From Methylococcaceae bacterium (GTDB lineage: Bacteria; Pseudomonadota; Gammaproteobacteria; Methylococcales; Methylomonadaceae): a stretch of DNA of 24,523 bases. The position numbers were made by a program, and so were the translations under genes. The notes under the pieces were generated by a model. That model worked only from the letters and a program-made list of their open reading frames with translations. It searched no databases and was not told where the DNA came from. Positions within the stretch are counted from its first letter, which is position 1. Every line of letters starts with the position of its first letter. This document shows positions 1 to 4,814 of this stretch, in pieces. Location: contig JABFST010000427.1 of assembly GCA_013140465.1 (NCBI GenBank), positions 1 through 24,523 of the forward strand, given 5' to 3'.

Positions 1-240
1 AGTAATAACTGGGGTCAAATAACTGGGATCAGAGTAAACTAAATAACTGGGGTCAGAGAAATAACTGGGGTCAGAGTAAACTTATATATCACTGAGCTGC
101 TTTTCCTTCCGCCAGCCAACAGGCCTACCCATTTTTAAATTTACTCTGACCCCAGTTATTTCTTCGCTTATACACCATACGCGCTGACCCCAGTTACGGC
201 ATTTAAGTTTACTCTGACCCCAGTTATTTCCAGTTATTTA
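1..240. repeat. Cluster of dispersed repeat family 1 (ACTGGGGTCAGAGT)
   Basis: Eight full or truncated copies of a unit with the core ATAACTGGGGTCAGAGTAAA lie here. Direct copies are at about 4-16 (truncated), 17-39 (one mismatch), 41-58 (truncated) and 59-81. Inverted copies are at about 139-161, 183-196 (truncated), 206-228 and 230-240 (fragment). Further copies are at 2200-2235 and 3092-3233. Such short, often inverted, intergenic repeats resemble REP/BIME elements mobilised in trans by REP-associated tyrosine transposases. No such transposase gene is in this window, so that link is an inference. Confidence 0.85.
59..161. repeat. 103-bp inverted-repeat unit, copy 1
   Basis: This unit has perfect 22-bp inverted ends (59-80 and 140-161), each a full family-1 repeat, around an interior of about 59 bp. 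By base-by-base reading it is identical over all 103 bp to 3092-3194, so it behaves as one duplicated or mobile unit. The interior holds a minus-strand open frame at 132-82 reading MGRPVGWRKEKQLSDI then stop. No ribosome-binding site decides whether it is translated, and it may be the captured 5' end of a gene. Confidence 0.8.
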
Positions 241-252
241 TGCTAGCCGTAT

Positions 253-349
253 AGGTTGGGTTGCCGTGCTTTTTGGCAACCCAACATCACCGCTCAATCA
301 TACCAACACCGCGTTTTTTCTGGGTTGGGCTATCGCCAACCCAACCTAC
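253..349. repeat. Palindromic GTTGGGTT repeat pair
   Basis: Two hairpins are visible. At 255-285, GTTGGGTTGCC pairs perfectly with GGCAACCCAAC over a 9-nt loop. At 322-342, GGGTTGG pairs with CCAACCC plus a one-base bulge. The outer arms (TAGGTTGGGTT near 253 and AACCCAACCTA near 338-348) also face each other, so the block is an imperfect BIME-like unit. It lies just downstream of the minus-strand gene ending at 400 and could help end its transcript. Confidence 0.65.
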
Positions 350-399
350 GCGGCTCCATTGATTTTGCTTGAAACATAACGACCACATCTTTTCATTTT

Positions 400-765
400 T
401 TAGGTTTCTTTGCTTCGTACAGAATAATAAAACCCTAAAATTGTACCTATTAGCGTACCTGAAAAAGCTAGAACCTCACTAAAGTAAGGACTCTTAAAAA
501 TGGCGGCAAAAAATACACCAAATATTAAAACAAAAACAACCCCAAAACCCAGTAAGGCAGGCATACGCTTATTTATACGTTCTGTCTTCGGTTCAGCTTG
601 CCCAATACCTCCACATACGCAGCATGGAATGCCAAAATATTCTTTGCCTTTAAGTTCATTTTCTTTTATGCAAACAGCACAAGATTGCCCATTTACCGCA
701 TTATTACAAGAACCTATTCCTGAGCAGTGAGCGCAAGGATAGAAATTAACCTTAATGTTATGCAT
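400..765 (-). CDS. Small membrane protein with CxxCxGxG zinc-finger motifs
   Basis: This 121-residue protein is not recognised as a named family. The N-terminal half (residues 11-55) has cysteine pairs of the type found in DnaJ zinc fingers: CAHCSGIG, a CAVC and CCVCGGIG. These suggest one or two zinc sites. The C-terminal half has two hydrophobic segments (about 69-91 and 96-113), so the zinc domain probably sits on one face of the membrane. The ATG at 765 is 24 bp downstream of the stop of the gene ending at 790, so the two are probably co-transcribed. The function is unknown. A DnaJ-like role would be speculative because there is no J domain. Confidence 0.6.
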   Translation of the reverse strand: MHNIKVNFYPCAHCSGIGSCNNAVNGQSCAVCIKENELKGKEYFGIPCCVCGGIGQAEPKTERINKRMPALLGFGVVFVLIFGVFFAAIFKSPYFSEVLAFSGTLIGTILGFYYSVRSKET

Positions 766-789
766 AGTTGCTAAAAAAGAGCCGAACTT

Positions 790-1092
790 TTAAATACGAC
801 GTCGAGCGCGAATAGCTGCGCTTGACATCATGATGTTGCAAAAATGAACGACATCGCTATAACTTCGAAGAGAATACACACCCCGCCCATATTTTCCTGT
901 ACTTTCTACATTATCACCAAATTCCCATTGGTGAACTTGAATATAACCTGAAGATGAATTTGCCCATACCTCAAATGAAGCAGCGTTGTATCTGTCAATG
1001 TAAACTTCGAACTTTCGGCCTCCATCTGTAATTTCGTAGCCTTGTTCATTAGCTACTTCCTTGATGATGTCGATTAATTTGTTAAAGTCCAT
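790..1092 (-). CDS. Hypothetical 100-residue protein
   Basis: No family is recognised. The protein is soluble, of mixed charge and rich in aromatic and beta-prone residues (for example KFEVYIDRYNAASFEVWANS), and ends in a basic RARRRI tail. There is no signal peptide or membrane segment. The ATG at 1092 follows a good ribosome-binding site (AAGGA about 6 nt upstream), which supports real translation. It precedes the zinc-finger membrane gene by 24 bp, forming a likely two-gene unit. Codon use is AT-rich like its neighbours and unlike the core genes further right, which fits acquired DNA. Confidence 0.55.
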   Translation of the reverse strand: MDFNKLIDIIKEVANEQGYEITDGGRKFEVYIDRYNAASFEVWANSSSGYIQVHQWEFGDNVESTGKYGRGVYSLRSYSDVVHFCNIMMSSAAIRARRRI

Positions 1093-1156
1093 ATTTTCCT
1101 TTTTATTTTTTGCCTGAAGGGGGGGGTATTAATGTTCAACTATATTTTATGTAAGA

Positions 1157-1183
1157 AATCAATGGAGTCTGACCCCTTTGATT
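1157..1183. repeat. Dispersed repeat family 2 (GGGGTCAGACTCC), full copy
   Basis: This is a 27-bp imperfect palindrome with the core GGGGTCAGACTCC read on the minus strand. AATCAA/TTGATT form the outer stem and GGGGT/ACTCC the inner stem, with one internal mismatch and a 3-nt loop. Matching full copies are at 2996-3022 and, split by an insertion, at 2239-2495. The core GGGGTCAGA is shared with repeat family 1. Confidence 0.8.
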
Positions 1184-1191
1184 GCCATTTT

Positions 1192-1220
1192 GTTGGTCGG
1201 GTGAAGCGCCGTGTTATGCG
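1192..1220 (-). other. Possible half attC (integron recombination) site
   Basis: On the minus strand, just after the PIN-like gene, the sequence reads CGCATAAC, then ACGGCGCTTCACCCGACC, then AAC. This looks like the left half of an integron attC site (R'' core followed by a GC-rich L'' arm). The complementary right half is missing; the expected place holds a family-2 repeat (1157-1183). A GTTGAAC (minus strand, 1140-1134) matching the GTTRRRY core occurs farther on, without a pairing arm. I see a half site only, so the call is tentative. Confidence 0.3.
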
Positions 1221-1247
1221 AACTTTCTTTGCCATTCATAGTTTGCC

Positions 1248-2066
1248 TTATAACAAATCTACTAAATTAGTTGGACGAATAGCTTCGGTGACACTACCTT
1301 TGAACTGATTTACTAATGGCCTATCTGTTGTAAGAAAATATTCACAATTTGACTCCTCGGCAGACCATAGGTGATAAGCGTCTAGGTATAGGTTATTTCT
1401 TTTGTCGCTGCCAACAGAAGAAATATTCAGTAGCTTTAATATTTCCTGAAATCTTATATTATCAATTGACATGAGAAATGGGTGCATGAGTTTCGACGCA
1501 TTTACTTTCAACCCTTGAGTTTCTCGAAGCCCAACAATGCCGGACCTAAAATTTAGCCTTGAATGGAAGCAGCCAACTGGAAGCCTGAAAAATTCGTTCT
1601 CTACTTTTTCATAAATAGTACTTTCAGCACTCGCTTTGTCGTTCCCCCAAAACTTAAATGGGAACTCGGACGTGTCATTCCCATTAAAGTTTTCCTGCGT
1701 CACTTTCAGAAGTGGAGAATGAATGATGTGACAAGGAGATCCCATCATTCTTCCGATTGCCAAGTCAACTTCTGGCTGAAACAATAATTCTAAATTTACT
1801 TCATGCGAGTAAACGAGGTCAATGCTCCCGCAACAGGCTAAATCTGCAATTTTCTTAATAGCAACTTTTTCCCTTTCAAGACATATATCGGCTTCTTCTA
1901 TTTCTTTAACTTCGTTTTCATAGACAAGAAACGTTGCATCTCTGCGTTCTCCACACTTAGAGGTAATAGTTCCTGCTTGCAATTTAGCAGATTGAACAAG
2001 TTTGACACTAGCTGCGTATCTGAAAATCGCCGTATCTACGAATATTTTTGGTTTATTACGCATCAC
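1248..2066 (-). CDS. PIN-like domain protein (putative RNase)
   Basis: The protein has about 272 residues. The N-terminus has a beta strand ending in Asp (IFVDT, D11). The C-terminus has the typical PIN pattern: an Asp-containing helix (YLDAYHLWSAEES, D229), then a cysteine and a strand ending in TTD (FLTTDRPL, D248). PIN domains use clustered acidic residues and Mg2+ to cut RNA, so ribonuclease activity is an inference. At about twice the length of a VapC toxin and with no antitoxin-like gene beside it, a simple toxin-antitoxin pair is not supported. The start may be GTG at 2066 or ATG at 2063; the ATG is more likely. Just upstream is a leader repeat (2082-2200) and the octamer CGCATAAC (2078-2085). 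Confidence 0.6.
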   Translation of the reverse strand: MMRNKPKIFVDTAIFRYAASVKLVQSAKLQAGTITSKCGERRDATFLVYENEVKEIEEADICLEREKVAIKKIADLACCGSIDLVYSHEVNLELLFQPEVDLAIGRMMGSPCHIIHSPLLKVTQENFNGNDTSEFPFKFWGNDKASAESTIYEKVENEFFRLPVGCFHSRLNFRSGIVGLRETQGLKVNASKLMHPFLMSIDNIRFQEILKLLNISSVGSDKRNNLYLDAYHLWSAEESNCEYFLTTDRPLVNQFKGSVTEAIRPTNLVDLL

Positions 2067-2081
2067 AATTTTTTTGGCGCA

Positions 2082-2200
2082 TAACTATAATTAGACATCC
2101 TATTCGACGCAAAACATTACGTCACTTGTTTGTCTAAATGGTTTATAAAATGTAAATTCATTTTTAAATCATTTACATACCTAATTTTAGTACGGCCTGA
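2082..2200. repeat. Leader repeat, copy 1
   Basis: About 120 bp nearly identical to 3876-4000. It starts TAACTATAATTA and contains two hairpins: GACGCAAAACATTACGTC (2106-2123, one mismatch) and ATGTAAAT/ATTTACAT (2150-2157 and 2171-2178). It lies directly upstream of the PIN-like gene in the same relative orientation as copy 2 upstream of the PEP-CTERM gene. Its far end is cut off by family-1 repeats. It could hold the promoter or be a mobile repeat. Confidence 0.75.
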
Positions 2201-2235
2201 ATAACTGGGGTGAATAACTGGGGTCAGAGTAAACT
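2200..2235 (+). repeat. Repeat family 1, two direct copies
   Basis: A truncated copy (about 2200-2211) is followed directly by a full copy (2213-2235) of the ACTGGGGTCAGAGT repeat. Together they interrupt leader repeat copy 1 at its far end. Confidence 0.8.
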
Positions 2236-2246
2236 AGGAATCAATG

Positions 2247-2487
2247 GAGTCTGACCCTAATACTGCTTCCTTAAAACCCTAACCAATTGTAATAATTACA
2301 TAAATTGTGATTAAGGATGCCGTTACGCGGATCAAAAATGTCCAACAACAGCGAAAAAGCCAACCTAGGGCTATTAAGCGCCGTCCTAAACATTATCCTT
2401 TGCTTATGACCCCACGACAACAGGCTTGTTCAACATTATGATTAATAAGGGTTAATATTTTAAGGAAGCAGTATTAGAGTCTGACCC
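2247..2487. mobile_element. 219-bp IS4-like deletion derivative with 11-bp target duplication
   Basis: The element spans 2258-2476. Its 19-bp terminal inverted repeats are perfect (TAATACTGCTTCCTTAAAA at 2258-2276 and its complement at 2458-2476). It is flanked by the direct repeat GAGTCTGACCC at 2247-2257 and 2477-2487. Removing the element and one repeat copy restores an exact 27-bp family-2 repeat (2239-2257 plus 2488-2495), so this is an insertion. A long 11-bp duplication and TAAT-starting ends fit the IS4 family, and the interior encodes an IS4-type transposase tail. Confidence 0.8.
2304..2441 (+). pseudogene. IS4-family transposase, C-terminal remnant
   Basis: Inside the 219-bp element, about 45 codons stay open up to TGA at 2439-2441. 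The translation includes QPRAIKRRPKHYPLLMTPR, which I recognise as the basic C-terminal tail typical of IS4-family transposases. The frame is closed upstream by a stop at 2301-2303, and the catalytic DDE core is absent. It is a relic of an internal deletion and cannot encode active transposase. A full parent element elsewhere in the genome could move it in trans. Confidence 0.7.
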
Positions 2488-2614
2488 CTTTGATTTGTGA
2501 CCCCTTTGATTTTATTTCTAGAATTTGCGACATTGCCCAGCCGCAACTAAGGCCTGACCCCGTCTTGATTGCTTTGGCTTCCCTTGTCGCCGCCGCAAAG
2601 CAGGACAACGATAG

Positions 2615-2905
2615 TCAGCGTATGAATGGGACAAAGCCTATGTGACAGGAATCACATACGATCTCTTCCCCCGAATGACCTGGCGAGGAAGGCACATAGT
2701 TCTGGCAATGCGGGCACACCCAATGGTAACCGCCGCACTCGGGGCACCTAGTATAGCATTCAGATTTAGGCTTAAGCAGATTGGTACCTTTCGACTTGAA
2801 GACGTTCAGAGCTATAGCTGCAATTCCCTTGGCAATTTCACCAGCAGACTCGTCTGCGGACTTGTCGTAGTAAGATGAACAGAAATTGCACCACATATGT
2901 AGCAC
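2615..2905 (-). CDS. Small zinc-ribbon protein
   Basis: The protein has about 96 residues and belongs to no named family I can identify. Cysteine pairs occur along the chain: CNFC near the start, then CPECGG, CPHC and CDSC in the second half, enough for two zinc ribbons. A short alanine-rich helical segment (about residues 22-36) separates them. There is no signal peptide or strong membrane segment. The start is GTG at 2905 or the internal ATG at 2896; neither has a strong ribosome-binding site. A partial leader repeat (3024-3091) lies upstream, separated by family-2 repeats. A nucleic-acid or protein-binding role is a guess from the fold type. Confidence 0.55.
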   Translation of the reverse strand: MLHMWCNFCSSYYDKSADESAGEIAKGIAAIALNVFKSKGTNLLKPKSECYTRCPECGGYHWVCPHCQNYVPSSPGHSGEEIVCDSCHIGFVPFIR

Positions 2906-2956
2906 TCCATACAGCGTTGATATGTTGGCCTAAATAAAGCCGTTCTCCGAAACAAA

Positions 2957-3022
2957 AATCAAAGGGGTCAGACTCCATTAAAAATCAAAGGGGTCAATCA
3001 AAGGGGTCAGACTCCATTGATT
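2957..3022. repeat. Repeat family 2, three copies in tandem
   Basis: Three copies lie head to tail: about 2958-2979, a truncated one at about 2984-2995, and a full 27-bp palindrome at 2996-3022 with core GGGGTCAGACTCC. They sit between the zinc-ribbon gene and its truncated leader repeat, apparently replacing the gene-proximal half of that leader. Confidence 0.8.
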
Positions 3023-3023
3023 T

Positions 3024-3091
3024 AAATTCATTTTTAAATCATTTACATACCTAATTTTAGTACAGCCTAAAAAAAACACCTGACCTATCAA
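3024..3091. repeat. Leader repeat, copy 3 (partial)
   Basis: About 68 bp matching the distal half of leader copy 2 (its part running to 4017). It is truncated on the left by family-2 repeats and on the right by the second 103-bp unit. It lies upstream of the zinc-ribbon gene in the same orientation that copies 1 and 2 have to their genes. Confidence 0.7.
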
Positions 3092-3194
3092 AAATAACTG
3101 GGGTCAGAGTAAACTTATATATCACTGAGCTGCTTTTCCTTCCGCCAGCCAACAGGCCTACCCATTTTTAAATTTACTCTGACCCCAGTTATTT
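3092..3194. repeat. 103-bp inverted-repeat unit, copy 2
   Basis: Identical to 59-161 over 103 bp, with the same 22-bp inverted family-1 ends and the same 16-codon interior frame. Two more family-1 pieces follow at 3195-3208 (truncated) and 3209-3233. The rightmost pieces run into the PEP-CTERM gene and supply its last codons and stop. Confidence 0.8.
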
Positions 3195-3828
3195 AACCCC
3201 AGTTATTTAAATTTACTCTGACCCCAGTTATTTCAACTGCTCCGATACTCAAAAGTAGTAACGTGGATGGCTCTGGGACCGGACCAGATGAAGGTAGGAA
3301 GCCAAGCGTAACTCTTAGTTTTTGTGATTGACCAACGGTATTTCCCATTGTCGTAGCAGTTTGGATATTTCCATCAATAGCATTCCCAACAGAGCTTGGG
3401 ATTGCATTGTTTCCAAGAGCAACAAAACTGGCTACGATGTTTCCGTATTGAGTTGGATTGCTTGAAAAGTTCAAAGCAATTTCTGCTAAATTCAGCCCAC
3501 CACCTGCTGGTGATTCGCGACCATATGAACCTTCAATACTTAAATACTCTCCATTTAAATTGAAAGTCCCATCGGAGTTAGAATAGTAAACATCGTAAAA
3601 TTCAGTCGAAACACCACCAAAATCGTTGTTTGATAAACCTAGCGTACCTGGTAGCTGCGTAGTTAAAGCTGTGCTATTTACTGCGAAAGTGAATGAATTT
3701 ACGCCCCCACTTGTTTCGTAAAAAGTGATGGAAGCTAAATTTGGTATTTGATAAACAGGCAGAGCTTGTGCTGAACCAGATATGGCAATAATTGACCCAA
3801 GAATAAAACGAGTCTTTTTCATCTTCAT
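3193..3828 (-). CDS. PEP-CTERM protein with repeat-truncated sorting signal
   Basis: The 211-residue precursor begins with a signal peptide (basic MKMKKTR, hydrophobic core, likely cleavage after SAQA near residue 22). The middle is Ser/Thr/Asn/Gly-rich, as is usual for these surface or secreted proteins. VPEPST at residues 184-189 starts a PEP-CTERM signal, which exosortase normally cuts and which needs a following transmembrane helix and an Arg-rich tail. Here the helix breaks off after LLLLSIGAV. The last 13 residues (EITGVRVNLNNWG) are translated family-1 repeat DNA, so the basic tail is lost and sorting is probably impaired. The ATG at 3828 has a good AGGA site upstream. The prsK and acyltransferase genes show that a PEP-CTERM system is present in this genome. 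Confidence 0.85.
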   Translation of the reverse strand: MKMKKTRFILGSIIAISGSAQALPVYQIPNLASITFYETSGGVNSFTFAVNSTALTTQLPGTLGLSNNDFGGVSTEFYDVYYSNSDGTFNLNGEYLSIEGSYGRESPAGGGLNLAEIALNFSSNPTQYGNIVASFVALGNNAIPSSVGNAIDGNIQTATTMGNTVGQSQKLRVTLGFLPSSGPVPEPSTLLLLSIGAVEITGVRVNLNNWG

Positions 3829-3875
3829 ATTTCCTATGAGTTGTGTGCTGGGCAGATGGCGGTTTGACGCCCGAC

Positions 3876-4017
3876 TAACTATAATTAAACATCCTATTTG
3901 ACGTAAAACATTACGTCACTTGTTTGTCTAAATGGTTTATAAAATGTAAATTCATTTTTAAATCATTTACATACCTAATTTTAGTACAGCCTAAAAAAAC
4001 ACCTGACCTATCAAAAA
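3876..4017. repeat. Leader repeat, copy 2 (longest)
   Basis: A 142-bp sequence starting TAACTATAATTA and ending in TATCAAAAA. It contains the palindromes GACGTAAAACATTACGTC (3900-3917, 7-bp arms) and ATGTAAAT/ATTTACAT (3944-3951 and 3965-3972). It begins 48 bp upstream of the PEP-CTERM start. Copies 1 (2082-2200) and 3 (3024-3091) are close relatives, cut short by other repeats. Confidence 0.75.
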
Positions 4018-4421
4018 ACGACCCTATTCGCAACGAGCGCGGCCTAATAACTGAAAGGGGCTAATCAAGCTGGCTAACGTTAAAACAACATTGCCTTAAC
4101 CCTTTTAAGTCTAGTAGAAGACTTAAAAAAATACCAGTCAAGTCAGCTGAAATAAGCCGTTTTAAACTTAACTGAAAACGCACCGCTGCCACAATTTGCC
4201 GAAAACACCGCTTTGCACTTATGCTCAAATCGGTTTATTCCGGCTTATAAGCTTAGCGTGCGCCGTTACCGCACGAAATGAAACCACCCTACCCAACCAA
4301 TAAACCCCAAATGAGTGCGTAACCCGCACCTATCGGGTGCAATTGTGCTAGTGCTTGTCAGCATCGCCATCACCGCCTCACTGCCCAAAGTTAAACCGTT
4401 GTATTCTTTATTTCATTGCCG
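4018..4421. other. Non-coding stretch with one hairpin
   Basis: No supportable gene is seen. A perfect 10-bp hairpin lies at 4103-4128 (TTTTAAGTCT, loop AGTAGA, AGACTTAAAA), without a following T-run in either direction. A short hydrophobic open frame (about 4341-4436, reading AIVLVLVSIAITASLPK) resembles a signal peptide but has no clear start and ends in the tandem repeats, so it may be a gene relic. Confidence 0.4.
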
Positions 4422-4553
4422 ACACGGCAACGTCTAAAGCCGTTGTACTCCGTCACACAGCAACGTCTAAAGCCGTTGTACTCCGCGACACGGCAACGTC
4501 TAAAGCCGTTGTACTCCGCGACACAGCAACGTCTAAAGCCGTTGCACTCCGAG
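4422..4553. repeat. Four tandem 33-bp units
   Basis: Units at 4422-4454, 4455-4487, 4488-4520 and 4521-4553 differ by only a few bases. Each contains GTCTAAAGCCGTTGTACTCC and a small CAACG/CGTTG inverted repeat. A degenerate partial unit may precede them (about 4387-4412). Because 33 is a multiple of three, all frames stay open through the array, which creates spurious open frames. Confidence 0.9.
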
Positions 4554-4569
4554 GCTCTGTGCTTATCTG

Positions 4570-4589
4570 TAGGCTATGCGCATAGCCTA
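4570..4589. repeat. Perfect 20-bp palindrome
   Basis: TAGGCTATGCGCATAGCCTA is an exact palindrome with no loop, just after the tandem repeat array and about 240 bp upstream of the kinase gene. It could be a dimeric-regulator operator. No function can be read from the sequence alone. Confidence 0.5.
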
Positions 4590-4814
4590 GGCGCAACACC
4601 AGCCAATTTTGGTGCAATTATTGCTTATCATTTAGCCATTATTGTTAGCGGCTGTTGTGCTGTTGCGTCGCCTAGGGCATCCTGATTTGCCTAAGCCGCG
4701 CCGTCCAGCAGCCCCGCCACAACGACCGAGGCCACGCTTATCCCACTCAAAATTTCTAAAATACGCCGCGACTATAATGCTTGGGTCGCTAATGAAACCC
4801 TAGAAGATTACGCC

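Noticed and set aside
1248..2066. VapC-type toxin of a toxin-antitoxin pair
   Set aside because: The protein is about twice the usual length and no small antitoxin-like gene precedes it.
2082..2200. Leader repeat as a complete VCR-like attC site
   Set aside because: It ends in GTTA next to a core-like octamer, but it has no matching left arm and its two hairpins do not form the attC fold.
4422..4553. Possible CRISPR array or repeat protein in the 33-bp units
   Set aside because: The units abut without spacers, so this is not a CRISPR array. The open frames through them exist only because the period is a multiple of three, and they lack a start context.
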